Source of the DNA: Rhodospirillales bacterium URHD0017
GTDB taxonomy: Bacteria > Pseudomonadota > Alphaproteobacteria > Reyranellales > Reyranellaceae
DNA: 64,000 nt
Reading direction: 5' to 3'
Assembly: GCA_900110395.1 (NCBI GenBank)
Contig: FODP01000006.1
Span: 77,581-141,580, forward strand
The notes below the pieces were generated by a model, which was not told the origin of the DNA, did not search any database, and was given only the letters and a program-made list of their open reading frames with translations. This document shows, piece by piece, positions 23,440-32,193 of the stretch. Position numbers and translations under genes: made by a program. Within the stretch, counting starts at the first letter, position 1, and the number at the start of each line of letters is the position of its first letter.

Positions 23440-25010
23440 GCATGGCTCCTGCCAGTCGCGCGCGCGAGCGCGGCCGTGACGGCGGCGGGATCGTGGCTGC
23501 GCCAGCGCGCCGTGATGTAGCGATCGGGACGGATCAGATAGGTCGTGCCCGGGTGGGCATCGTAGCGTTGCCAGGCCAGGCCATCGCCGCCGACCGCGAT
23601 ACCGGTGACGCCATCCGGCGGCTCGACCGGGTCCTGGCCGAACGTCAGCAGGCTGAAGTCGCGGCCCAGCCGGTCGATCAGCCAGCCGTTCCCAACCGGC
23701 GCGTCGAGCATCGCCCGCCCCGGCCCCGGGCCGCCGACCCAGTCGCCGTCGCCGTCAGGCGTATCGAGGGGCGACTCGGGCTGCTGCGTCGGCACCGACA
23801 GCCGGCCGCTGTTGATCAGGGCGCGGGCGAACGGGAAGTCCGGCGCCAAGGTCAGGGCCGCATCGCGAAAGGCGCGCGAGGCCGGGAACCTGGGCGTGAT
23901 GAAATCGGTGCTGCGCGTGGAATTGAGGATGTTCTCGCGCGCCGCCGCCCGGCGCTCGCCGCAATAGCTGTCGAGCAGCGACGCCGGCGCCTTGCCAGCT
24001 ACGACCAGCGCGAGCTTCCAGGCGAGGTTGTCGACGTCGGCGATGGCGCCGTTGCCGCCGCGCGCGCCGAACGGCGAGACGACGTGGGCGGCGTCGCCGG
24101 CGAAGATCACGCGGCCCTGCACGAAGCGCTGCAGCATGCGGCAGGCGAAGGTATAGACGCTGGTCCATTCGTGCTCCCAGCGCGCTTCGGGGCCGAACAT
24201 CAGGCGCAGCCGGCGATCGACGTTCTCGGTCTTCTTCTCCTCCTCGGCGTCGGCGTAGCGGCCGAGCTGGAAATCGACGCGCAGCACGTTGTCGGCCTGG
24301 CGGTGCAGCAGCACCGAGTTGGTGGGATGGAACGGCGGATAGAACCAGAAGCGCCGCTCCTTGGGCAGCTCGTCGAGCAGGCGGATGTCGGCGATCAGGA
24401 ACTGGTCGTGAAAGACCTCGCCCTCGAACGGCAGACCGAGCATGTGGCGCACCGGACTACGCACACCATCGCAGGCGACCAGCCACTGGGCTTCGATTGT
24501 GTAGCGGCCGTCGGGAGTCTCGACATCGACCACGACATGGTCGGGCCGCGGCGTGACGCCAACGACCTTGTTGCGGAACCGCATCTCGATGGCGGGCTCG
24601 GCCAGGCAGCGCTCATAGAGATACTCTTCGACGTAGTACTGCTGCAGGTTCACGAAAGCCGGAAACTTGTGGCCGGGTTCAGGCTGCAGGTTGAAGCGGT
24701 AGATCGCCCGGTCGCGCAGATAGACCTCGCCCTGTTCCCAGGTGATGCCTTTGTCGACCATGCGCTGGGCGATGCCAAAGCGGTCCCAGACCTCCAGGCT
24801 GTGCTTGGCCTGGCAGATCGAGCGGCTGCCGATGCTGACCGTGTCGTCCTCGTCGAGCACGACTGACGGCACGCCGCGCGCAGCGAGCTCGAGCGCCAGG
24901 GTCGGGCCCGCCATACCCGCGCCGACGATGACGACGGCCCGGCGCGTGCCCTTGCCATCGAGCTCGGGCGGGCGGCGATAGGGGTAGTGACGATAAGTGT
25001 AAGAACTCAT
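23436..25010 (-). CDS. FAD-dependent aromatic monooxygenase
   Basis: A 524-residue flavoprotein hydroxylase of the phenol/3-(3-hydroxyphenyl)propionate hydroxylase (MhpA-like) group. The FAD dinucleotide fold is VVIVGAGMAGPTLALELAARG (about 27-47), the CDGVRSPVRHMLG segment is the DG motif, and GDAAHVVSPFGARGGNGAIAD is the flavin-ribityl motif. It would hydroxylate an aromatic ring using NAD(P)H and oxygen. The start ATG lies directly behind a perfect 26-base-arm palindrome and has no clear Shine-Dalgarno. It is coupled to DUF2783 and GNAT genes. Confidence 0.87.
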   Translation of the reverse strand: MSSYTYRHYPYRRPPELDGKGTRRAVVIVGAGMAGPTLALELAARGVPSVVLDEDDTVSIGSRSICQAKHSLEVWDRFGIAQRMVDKGITWEQGEVYLRDRAIYRFNLQPEPGHKFPAFVNLQQYYVEEYLYERCLAEPAIEMRFRNKVVGVTPRPDHVVVDVETPDGRYTIEAQWLVACDGVRSPVRHMLGLPFEGEVFHDQFLIADIRLLDELPKERRFWFYPPFHPTNSVLLHRQADNVLRVDFQLGRYADAEEEKKTENVDRRLRLMFGPEARWEHEWTSVYTFACRMLQRFVQGRVIFAGDAAHVVSPFGARGGNGAIADVDNLAWKLALVVAGKAPASLLDSYCGERRAAARENILNSTRSTDFITPRFPASRAFRDAALTLAPDFPFARALINSGRLSVPTQQPESPLDTPDGDGDWVGGPGPGRAMLDAPVGNGWLIDRLGRDFSLLTFGQDPVEPPDGVTGIAVGGDGLAWQRYDAHPGTTYLIRPDRYITARWRSHDPAAVTAALARATGRSHA

Positions 25011-25011
25011 T

Positions 25012-25084
25012 GCTGGGAGCGCGCCACTCCGTGGCGCTCATGAATCATGAGAATGATTGCGCCACGGAGTGGCGCGCTCCCAGC
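25012..25084. repeat. GCTGGGAGCG palindrome, copy 2
   Basis: Perfect inverted repeat with 26-base arms (25012-25037 and 25059-25084) and a 21-base loop; it fills the whole gap between the metallo-beta-lactamase-fold gene and the monooxygenase gene. The arms begin GCTGGGAGCG as at 2253-2288. In the minus-strand mRNA it would form a very stable hairpin right before the monooxygenase start codon. Confidence 0.85.
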
Positions 25085-25085
25085 A

Positions 25086-26039
25086 TCACGCCTTCTCCAG
25101 CGCCGACCACATCTCGATGTCGCGCTCGGCGGTCCAGATGCGCGGATGGTCGAGGCCCTTGGCCTCGTCGTAGGCGCGCGACACGTCGAACGGCATGCAG
25201 TGTTCGAAGATCACCCAGTTGCCGTAGCGCGGCTGCAGGGCGGTCATCGCCTTGTCGTAGGCCTGCTTCAGCGAATCGCCGGCCTCGGCGCTCTGCGACA
25301 CCGCCTTGTAGAGGTCGGCCAGGAAGCCCTGCGTGCCGGTGATGCCTTCCTCGACGGCGCCCTCGCCCATCAGCGCGTCGCCGCGGCCCGGCACCAGGGC
25401 CAGCGCCTTGAGGTCGCGCAGCTTCTGCAGGGTGTCGGGCCAGTCCTTGTAGTGCGCGTCGCCGGCGTAGGGCGTGGCGCCGTATTCGACGAGGTCGCCG
25501 CTGAACAGCGTGCGCTCCTCGGGCAGCCAGACGATCGTATCGCCCTTGGTGTGGCCACGGCCGGCATGGATGATGTCGACCTGCAGCTTGCCCAGCCACA
25601 GCGACATGCGGTCGGCGAAGGTGATGGTGGGCCAGGTCAGGCCGGGGATGGTCTCGGCGGCGTCGAACAGCCGCGGAAAGCGCTGCAGCTCGGACTTATA
25701 GTCCTGCGCGCCGCGCTCGACGATCATCTCGCGCGTGGCCTCGCTGCAGATGATGTGCTGCGGCTCGAAACCCGAGGCCCCCAGCACGCGCACCGCATGG
25801 TAGTGCGAGAGCACGACATACTTGATCGGCTTGTCGGTGACGGTGCGGATGTACTCGATGACCGTCTGCGCCATCTTGGGCGTTGCCTGCGCATCGACCA
25901 CCAGCACGGCATCGTCGCCGACGACGATGCCGGTGTTGGGATCACCCTCGGCGGTGAAGGCGTAAGCATGCTCCGACAGGCGGCTGAAGGTGATCTTCTT
26001 CTCCGCCATGTCCGCCTGAGAGGCGAAGGCCCGGGCCAT
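25086..26039 (-). CDS. Metallo-beta-lactamase-fold hydrolase with altered metal site
   Basis: A 317-residue MBL-fold protein. The first metal motif, normally HxHxDH, reads HYHAVR (79-84), so the site-2 ligands Asp and His are absent. GRGHTKGD (His near 161) and FSGDL (Asp near 181) are kept, and the final His-containing loop, usually PGHG, reads VPGRG. Site 1 could therefore still hold one metal while site 2 is lost. It may be a mononuclear hydrolase or a non-hydrolytic relative. AGGAGA stands before the ATG. It lies upstream of the aromatic monooxygenase gene on the same strand, separated by a large hairpin. Confidence 0.8.
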   Translation of the reverse strand: MARAFASQADMAEKKITFSRLSEHAYAFTAEGDPNTGIVVGDDAVLVVDAQATPKMAQTVIEYIRTVTDKPIKYVVLSHYHAVRVLGASGFEPQHIICSEATREMIVERGAQDYKSELQRFPRLFDAAETIPGLTWPTITFADRMSLWLGKLQVDIIHAGRGHTKGDTIVWLPEERTLFSGDLVEYGATPYAGDAHYKDWPDTLQKLRDLKALALVPGRGDALMGEGAVEEGITGTQGFLADLYKAVSQSAEAGDSLKQAYDKAMTALQPRYGNWVIFEHCMPFDVSRAYDEAKGLDHPRIWTAERDIEMWSALEKA

Positions 26040-26074
26040 CGATCTGTCTCCTTGTTCTTTTGTCCGACGGCAGG

Positions 26075-27091
26075 TCAGTCCGAGCCGTACTTGTAATAGC
26101 GCGACCTGTCGCCGGTGCGCACCGTGACCTCGAAGGCGTCATTGTCGCGCTCCATGCGCAAGGTCACTGCCGTGCCGGCAGGACCGCTCGCCCACAGCTT
26201 GCGATAGAGGTCGGCGAGGTCGTCGAGCACGTCGCCGTTCAGCGCATGCAGGATATCGCCGCGTTGCAGGCCGGCGCGGTCAGCCGGACCGCCGTCGGAA
26301 ATACCGCCGATCACGAGCTGGCCCATGTGCTCGAGCGTGATAAGGCCGAGCCAGGGACGCGGCGGCGTCGCCAGCCGGCCCTTCGACGTCAGCTCCTGGA
26401 AGATCGGCTTCAGTCGGTTGATCGGCACGTACATGTTGCCGGGGAAGGCAGGCGCCCCCGGACCGAGCGCTTCCTGCACCAGGAGCGAGCCGATGCCGAG
26501 CAGCGAGCCGTCCTGGCCGATCAGGGCAGAGCCACCCCACAGCGGATAGGCCGGCACGGTGAAGATCGCCTTGTCCAAAAGGTATTCCCAGTAGCCGGCG
26601 AACTCGCGGCGGCCGGCGACCTTGACCTTGAGGGTCGCCTTTTCGCCGCCCAGGCCTGCCACATAGGCCTCGCTGCGCAGCTCCAGCATATCGGAATCGC
26701 CGAACGCCAAGGGGGTCACCGGGATCGGCCGCTCGGTGCGAACCAGCGCAAAGCCGCTCTCGTAGTCGGATCCGACGATGTAGGCGGGCCAGTCGTTGCC
26801 GTCGATGTCGGTGATGGTGACCGTATCGGCCTCCATAATAAGGTAGCCGATGGTGACGATCAGGCCGTCGTCGCCGATCAGGACGCCATGGCCCTCGCGC
26901 TCGGCGCCCAGGGTCTGGGCCGAGCGGCGGTCCTTGGGGACGGTGGCCCTGAGGCCGACCACGCCCGGGAGCGCGCCGGCCACCGCCGGCGGCAGATTGG
27001 AAACACCAGGCACCCGCGCTTCAACGGCCTCCCGGCCGGTGGGAACGTGACCACCCGAGCCGTTCGCCGAACCGTTCAACCCTCGGGCCAT
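26075..27091 (-). CDS. HtrA-like PDZ protein without catalytic triad
   Basis: A 338-residue relative of the HtrA/DegP serine proteases. Residues about 65-250 follow the trypsin-like fold: GHGVLIGDDGLIVTIGYLI, ESGFALVR, LWGGSALIGQDGSLLGI. At the positions of the triad there are Tyr83 (for His), Gly113 (for Asp) and Gly186 (for Ser), so proteolysis is not expected. A PDZ domain follows (LGLITLEHMGQLVIGGISDGGPADRAGLQRGDILHALNG). No signal peptide is evident, unlike typical HtrA. GGAGG precedes the ATG at 27091. It is probably a scaffold or peptide-binding protein; this is inferred. Confidence 0.75.
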   Translation of the reverse strand: MARGLNGSANGSGGHVPTGREAVEARVPGVSNLPPAVAGALPGVVGLRATVPKDRRSAQTLGAEREGHGVLIGDDGLIVTIGYLIMEADTVTITDIDGNDWPAYIVGSDYESGFALVRTERPIPVTPLAFGDSDMLELRSEAYVAGLGGEKATLKVKVAGRREFAGYWEYLLDKAIFTVPAYPLWGGSALIGQDGSLLGIGSLLVQEALGPGAPAFPGNMYVPINRLKPIFQELTSKGRLATPPRPWLGLITLEHMGQLVIGGISDGGPADRAGLQRGDILHALNGDVLDDLADLYRKLWASGPAGTAVTLRMERDNDAFEVTVRTGDRSRYYKYGSD

Positions 27092-27185
27092 CGGCAACCT
27101 CCACCTCCGGCGCGCACGGCGCCGGCACATTCTCCCCGGACGTCAAAGATAGGCGTCTGGGCCTCCGATTGCTATATGACGCTGC

Positions 27186-29486
27186 ATGGCGCCCCCCGCC
27201 GATCCGTTCGAAATCACCGACGATCCCGCACCGGCCGGACCTGAGCCGCAGCGGCGCGCCGTCGTGCCCAACGCCCACCTCGAGGGGTTGAACGCGGAGC
27301 AGCGTCAGGCCGTGGTCCACGAGGGCGGCCCCCTGCTGGTGCTGGCCGGCGCCGGCACCGGCAAGACGCGCGTGCTGACGACCCGCATCGCTCACCTTTT
27401 GATCACCGGCCGTACCCGCACCTCGCAGATTCTTGCAGTCACGTTCACCAACAAGGCGGCGCGCGAGATGCTCGACCGCGTGGCGAGCCTTATCGGCGGC
27501 GCGGCCGACGGCATGTGGCTGGGCACCTTCCACGCCATCGGCGTTCGCGTTCTGCGTCGCCATGCAGAGTTGGTGGGGCTGAAGAGCAATTTCACCATCC
27601 TCGACACCGACGACCAGACGCGGCTGATCAAGCAGCTGCTGCAGGCCGAAGGCATCGACGACAAGAAATGGCCGGCCCGCATACTCTCCGGCATCATCCA
27701 GCGCTGGAAGGATCGTGCCCTCACCCCCGACAAGGTGTCGGGCGACGATGCCGGCGAGTTCGCCAACGGCAAGGCCGCCGAGATCTACCGCCAGTACCAG
27801 GCACGGCTGGCCGAGGTGAACGCCGTCGATTTCGGCGACCTGGTGATGCACTGCGTGACCCTTTGGCAGACGCATCCCGACGTGCTGGCGCAGTACCACC
27901 GCCGCTTCCGCCACATCCTGGTCGACGAGTACCAGGACACCAACGTTGCGCAATACCTGTGGCTCCGGCTGCTGGCGCAGGGCACGCAGGACGTCTGCTG
28001 CGTCGGCGACGACGACCAGTCGATCTACGGCTGGCGCGGCGCGGAAGTCGGCAACATCCTGCGCTTCGAGAAGGATTTCCCCGGCGCCACCATTGTTCGG
28101 CTGGAGCGAAACTACAGGTCGACGCCGCATATCCTCGCGGCCGCTTCTCACCTGATCTCGCACAACGAGGGCCGTCTGGGGAAAACCCTGTGGACGGATA
28201 TGAAGGAAGGCGAGCGCATTTCCCTGCGCGGCGTGTGGGATGGCGACGAGGAGGCGCGCACGGTCGGCGAGGAGATCGAAGCCCTGCAGCGCGACAAGCA
28301 TGCGCTCGCGCAGATCGCCATCCTGGTGCGCGCCGGCTTCCAGACCCGCGAGTTCGAGGAACGCTTCATCACCATGGGCCTCCCCTACCGGGTGATCGGC
28401 GGGCCGCGCTTCTACGAACGCCAGGAGATCCGCGACGCGATGGCCTACTGCCGCGTCACCGTCCAGCCGGACGACGACCTCGCCTTCGAGCGCATCTACA
28501 ACACGCCGCGCCGCGGGCTCGGCGAATCGGCCCTGCGCTCGCTGCGCATCATCCAGCGCGCCCAGAAGGTCTCGCTGTTCGAGGCGACGCGGAGGGCGCT
28601 GGAGACCGACGAACTCAAGGGCCGGCAACGCAAGTCGCTGGGCGACCTGATAAAGAACTTCGACCGCTGGCGCGCCATGCTCGACGGCATCAGCCATGTC
28701 GAGGTCGTCGAGACCATTCTGGAAGAGTCGGGCTACACCGACATGCTGCGCCTCGACCGCTCGCCGGAAGCCGAGGGGCGCCTGGAGAACCTCAAGGAGC
28801 TGACCAACGCCCTGCAGGAGTTCGACACCCTGCCCGCCTTCCTCGAGCACGTGGCCTTGCTGACCGACAATGCCGAGCGCGCAGGCAGCGACATGGTGAG
28901 TGTCATGACCCTGCACGCTGCCAAGGGCCTGGAGTTCGACACCGTGTTCCTGCCAGGCTGGGAGGAAGGCCTGTTCCCCAACCAGCGCGCGCTCGACGAC
29001 AAGGGCCTGGCCGGACTCGAGGAAGAGCGGCGTCTGGCCTATGTCGGCCTGACGCGCGCCCGCAAGCGGGCCTACGTCTCCTTCGCCGCCAATCGCCGGG
29101 TGTTCAACCAGTGGCAGGCCGCCATCCCGTCACGCTTCCTGCGCGAGCTGCCAACCGAGCAGCTGGCCGAGAGCAGCGATGCCGGCCTCTACGCCACCTA
29201 TTCGGCCGGCCATCACGGCGGCCTGCGCGAGCAGGCGAGCGGCTTCGACTATGAGAGCCTGGGCGTGACCAGCGTCGGGCGCAGCCGCACCCGTTGGCGC
29301 GACGAGACGTTCGACGATCGCCGCGCCGTCGAAGGCGACAAGCCCGACCTCAGCGTCGGCCAGCGCGTGTTCCATCAGAAATTCGGCTATGGCCGCATCG
29401 TCGCGGTCGACGGCAACAAGCTCGACATCGAGTTCGAGAAGGCCGGGCCCAAGAAGGTGTTGGATAGCTTCATCGAGGCGGCGTGA
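27186..29486 (+). CDS. uvrD: ATP-dependent DNA helicase UvrD/PcrA
   Basis: A 766-residue superfamily 1A helicase that unwinds DNA 3'-to-5' in nucleotide-excision and mismatch repair and removes RecA filaments. Motifs in order: Q-motif LNAEQRQAV, Walker A AGAGTGKTRVL, Ia TFTNKAAREM, II DEYQDTN, III DDDQSIYGWRGA, IV ERNYRS, V MTLHAAKGLEF and VI YVGLTRARKRAYV. The C-terminus has the small Tudor-like domain (GQRVFHQKFGYGRIVAVDGNKLDIEF) of PcrA/UvrD. The length is standard. Its stop overlaps the GTG start of prmA (GTGA). Confidence 0.95.
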   Translation: MAPPADPFEITDDPAPAGPEPQRRAVVPNAHLEGLNAEQRQAVVHEGGPLLVLAGAGTGKTRVLTTRIAHLLITGRTRTSQILAVTFTNKAAREMLDRVASLIGGAADGMWLGTFHAIGVRVLRRHAELVGLKSNFTILDTDDQTRLIKQLLQAEGIDDKKWPARILSGIIQRWKDRALTPDKVSGDDAGEFANGKAAEIYRQYQARLAEVNAVDFGDLVMHCVTLWQTHPDVLAQYHRRFRHILVDEYQDTNVAQYLWLRLLAQGTQDVCCVGDDDQSIYGWRGAEVGNILRFEKDFPGATIVRLERNYRSTPHILAAASHLISHNEGRLGKTLWTDMKEGERISLRGVWDGDEEARTVGEEIEALQRDKHALAQIAILVRAGFQTREFEERFITMGLPYRVIGGPRFYERQEIRDAMAYCRVTVQPDDDLAFERIYNTPRRGLGESALRSLRIIQRAQKVSLFEATRRALETDELKGRQRKSLGDLIKNFDRWRAMLDGISHVEVVETILEESGYTDMLRLDRSPEAEGRLENLKELTNALQEFDTLPAFLEHVALLTDNAERAGSDMVSVMTLHAAKGLEFDTVFLPGWEEGLFPNQRALDDKGLAGLEEERRLAYVGLTRARKRAYVSFAANRRVFNQWQAAIPSRFLRELPTEQLAESSDAGLYATYSAGHHGGLREQASGFDYESLGVTSVGRSRTRWRDETFDDRRAVEGDKPDLSVGQRVFHQKFGYGRIVAVDGNKLDIEFEKAGPKKVLDSFIEAA

Positions 29487-30334
29487 GCGTCTGGACGGCC
29501 TGGCTCGAAGTCCCCGCAGCCGACCGCGCCTCACGCGAACAGGCTCTGGAGCATCTTGCCGAGAAGGGCTTCGTAATCACCAGCCGCGAGGTCTCGCGCG
29601 ACGGGCCGTGGCGCATAGAAATCTTCGGCGAGGGCGATCGAACCGAGGTCGCGGCGGCGATCGGCGCCGGCTGGCACTGGGAGGAACTCGGCGACCGCGA
29701 CTGGGTGGCCGAGAACCAACGCTCGTTCCAGCCCTTCGCCGTCGGTCCGTTCTGGGTCCATCCTTCGCATGACGCTGGCAGTATGCCGGTCGGCTTGCTG
29801 CCGCTCCGGATCGATGCCGGCATGGCGTTCGGCACCGGCACGCATGCCACGACCAGCGGCTGCCTGAAAATGCTGGCAACACTCGATCGCGCGGAGACGG
29901 CCAACGCCGTCGATGTCGGCTGCGGCAGCGGCATTCTGGCGATCGCCATGGCCAAGCTGTGGCAGCGGCCGGTGATCGGCGGCGACAACGATGCCGAAGC
30001 TGTCGAGGTCGCCCAGGAAAATGCCGTGTTGAACGGCGTCAGCGATCGCTGCCGTTTCGTCCATGCCTTCGGTTTGCGCAACGAGGCGCTGCAGGCGCGC
30101 CTGCCTTATGACCTCGTCGTCGCCAACATCCTGGCCGGTCCGCTGATGGAGCTGGCGGAATCCTTCTCCGCAGCCGTGCGTGCTCACGGGCGGGTGCTGC
30201 TGAGCGGCCTGTTGCTCGAGCAGGCCGACGACATCCTTACCGTCTATCGCCGCTGGGGTTTCGCGCTGGAGCGCCACATCGACCTCGAGACCGGCGGGGC
30301 GATCTGGCGCACCTTGCTGCTGCAGCGGACCTAG
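29483..30334 (+). CDS. prmA: Ribosomal protein L11 methyltransferase
   Basis: A 283-residue SAM-dependent enzyme that trimethylates ribosomal protein L11. The C-terminal catalytic domain has AFGTGTHATTSGCLKML, VGCGSGILAIAM and the NILAGPLMELA motif, the (N/D)PP(Y/F)-like substitute of PrmA. The N-terminal domain (residues 1-95) is the L11-recognition part. The GTG start overlaps the uvrD stop. Its stop codon and that of the convergent flavin oxidoreductase gene share one CTAG. Confidence 0.92.
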   Translation: MSVWTAWLEVPAADRASREQALEHLAEKGFVITSREVSRDGPWRIEIFGEGDRTEVAAAIGAGWHWEELGDRDWVAENQRSFQPFAVGPFWVHPSHDAGSMPVGLLPLRIDAGMAFGTGTHATTSGCLKMLATLDRAETANAVDVGCGSGILAIAMAKLWQRPVIGGDNDAEAVEVAQENAVLNGVSDRCRFVHAFGLRNEALQARLPYDLVVANILAGPLMELAESFSAAVRAHGRVLLSGLLLEQADDILTVYRRWGFALERHIDLETGGAIWRTLLLQRT

Positions 30335-31680
30335 CCCGCCTTTTCGGCAGGCGCCTGAAGAAACGGGTCGATGGGATGGGCCAGCCCCATGTTGTCGCGC
30401 AGGGTCGGTCCGCGATACTCGCTGGGCCGCAGGCCACGGCGCCGCAGCTCGGGCACCACTAGCTCGCAGAAATCGCGAAGGCTGCGCGGCTCGACCGGCA
30501 TGGAGAGCATGAAGCCATCGCAAGCCTTGCTGCGGTACCAGTCCTCCATCATGTCGGCGACCTGGACCGGATCGCCCTTCACCATGTTGCCGCCGTGCGT
30601 CGGCAGCACGCGTTCGTAGGTAGCGCGCACGCTGAGGCCGTCACGTGCAGCCATGTCCAGCACCGAGCGTCCGATCGCCGTGCCGCCCAGGCTCTCGCCC
30701 TTCCGTTTGGGCATCGGGCCGTCGATCGGCAGGCCGGTCAGGTCGACGCCAGTCACCTTGGAGAGGTAGCTGACGGCGAGTGCCGGGGAGATCAGCGATT
30801 GCAGCTCGTCGAACAGCGCGTCGGCCTCGGTCGCCGTGCGGCCGACGAGCACGCTGAGCGCCGGCAGGATGCGCAGCGAGTCCGCGGGCCGGCCGTACTT
30901 CTTCATCCGGCCCTTGATGTCGGCATATTCCGCCTGCGCCTCGGCCTTGTTGCTCGCGGTGCCGAACAGGCCCTCGCCGCCATAGGCCGCCAGCTCCTTG
31001 CCGGCGTCCGACTGGCCGGCCATGAAGACGACGGGCTGTCCCTGCGGCGCGCGCGCCACGTTCAACGGGCCCTTGACCGAAAAGTGCTTACCGCGATGGT
31101 TGGTCAGGCGCACGCGGTCGGGGTCGAGATAGCGGCCTGTCGACTTGTCCTGCAGGAATGCATCGGTTGCCCATGAATCCCAGAGCGACCGCACGACGTC
31201 GAGACTCTCGCGGGCGCGCTCGTAGCGCTCCTCGCGGCCAAAATGCTCGTCGCGGCCGAAGTTCTTGGAATCCTCGACATACTGCGTGGTGACCAGGTTC
31301 CAGCCGGCGCGGCCGCCGCTCAGGTGGTCGAGCGAGGCGAACTTGCGGGCGATGGTGAAGGGTTCCTCGTAGCTCGTGGTCGCCGTCGCCACGAGGCCGA
31401 TGCGGCTGGTGTGCTGGGCAACGGCGGCAAACAGCGTCACCGGCTCGAACACCGCCGGGCGGTCGGACGGACTGTTGGCCGCGAACAGCTCCGGCCTGTC
31501 CATCTGGCGCACGCCATTGCCGTCGGCCAGGAACATCATGTCGAGGCCGCCACGCTCGGCGATCTGTGCCATCTCGATCATGCATTTCAGCTGCATGGCG
31601 GTGGTCGGAAACGAATCGCGATGGCGCCAACCGCCGAGATGACCGCCCAGAGCGCCGCCGGTGAAACCCAGAACCATCAT
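30331..31680 (-). CDS. LLM-class flavin monooxygenase (NtaA/SnaA/DszA type)
   Basis: A 449-residue luciferase-like TIM-barrel monooxygenase that uses FMNH2 delivered by a separate reductase. DMMFLADGNG, VFEPVTLFAAVAQHTSRIGLVATATTSYEEPF and LSGGRAGWNLVTT are the conserved family segments. Members break down chelators such as nitrilotriacetate, dibenzothiophene sulfone or alkanesulfonates; which applies here cannot be read from sequence. No reductase gene lies nearby. It is monocistronic and converges on prmA. Confidence 0.88.
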   Translation of the reverse strand: MMVLGFTGGALGGHLGGWRHRDSFPTTAMQLKCMIEMAQIAERGGLDMMFLADGNGVRQMDRPELFAANSPSDRPAVFEPVTLFAAVAQHTSRIGLVATATTSYEEPFTIARKFASLDHLSGGRAGWNLVTTQYVEDSKNFGRDEHFGREERYERARESLDVVRSLWDSWATDAFLQDKSTGRYLDPDRVRLTNHRGKHFSVKGPLNVARAPQGQPVVFMAGQSDAGKELAAYGGEGLFGTASNKAEAQAEYADIKGRMKKYGRPADSLRILPALSVLVGRTATEADALFDELQSLISPALAVSYLSKVTGVDLTGLPIDGPMPKRKGESLGGTAIGRSVLDMAARDGLSVRATYERVLPTHGGNMVKGDPVQVADMMEDWYRSKACDGFMLSMPVEPRSLRDFCELVVPELRRRGLRPSEYRGPTLRDNMGLAHPIDPFLQAPAEKAG

Positions 31681-31721
31681 GCCGGCACATCATGCCGCGC
31701 CGCACGAGCACGCTCAGCAAG

Positions 31722-31749
31722 AAAAAGGGCCGGCTTTCGCCGGCCCTTT
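31722..31749 (-). terminator. Rho-independent terminator of the DUF1127 gene
   Basis: A perfect stem AAAGGGCCGGC, loop of four (TTTC on the plus strand), GCCGGCCCTTT, spanning 31724-31749, followed on the minus strand by a T-run (complement of 31722-31726). It lies about 36 bases after the DUF1127 stop. The stretch between (31750-31785) is a run of short TACGCT-like repeats. Confidence 0.85.
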
Positions 31750-31785
31750 GTACGCTTACGCTTACGCTACTGACGTTACTGTTGC

Positions 31786-32193
31786 TTACGCTACGCGACG
31801 CAAATTCTGATTTGCCGGCATAGCCGTGTGAGTCACGTGGTCGATCTCCGGCATCACGCCCGCCGCGGTCTCGCGGATCGCGAAGTGGATGTCGCCGCGG
31901 CACAGGCCGATGTCGGCCAGCTCGCGGTCACTCATGCGGAAGAGCTGGCTCTCCGCAGCGCGCAGCTTGAAGTCGGCCTTGATCGCGCCGACAAACCGGC
32001 TGTACTGGCGGCCGAGCCAAATCAGGGCATCGGCCAGGCCATTGGCGACCAACTCGGCGCGGGCATAGCGCGCGCGCAGTTCAAGGATACGCCGCTCCTC
32101 GAAGGTCAGGGCCGTCTTGGCAATGTCGTTTCCCCCCGCCGGCGAAGTTTCGCTGGTCAGATTCTCAAACATCTGGATCGGCTGGGTCATCAT
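31786..32193 (-). CDS. DUF1127 domain protein
   Basis: A 135-residue protein with the DUF1127 (YjiS-like) signature RMSDRELADIGLCRGDI near residues 85-101. The family is common and multicopy in alphaproteobacteria. Short members such as those of Agrobacterium and Rhodobacter affect small-RNA turnover and phosphate or carbon metabolism; this one is longer, with an extra 80-residue N-terminal part. AGGAG precedes a double ATG. Upstream, a TATATT (minus strand, near 32245-32250) may be the -10. It ends at a strong terminator, so the gene stands alone. Confidence 0.75.
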   Translation of the reverse strand: MMTQPIQMFENLTSETSPAGGNDIAKTALTFEERRILELRARYARAELVANGLADALIWLGRQYSRFVGAIKADFKLRAAESQLFRMSDRELADIGLCRGDIHFAIRETAAGVMPEIDHVTHTAMPANQNLRRVA

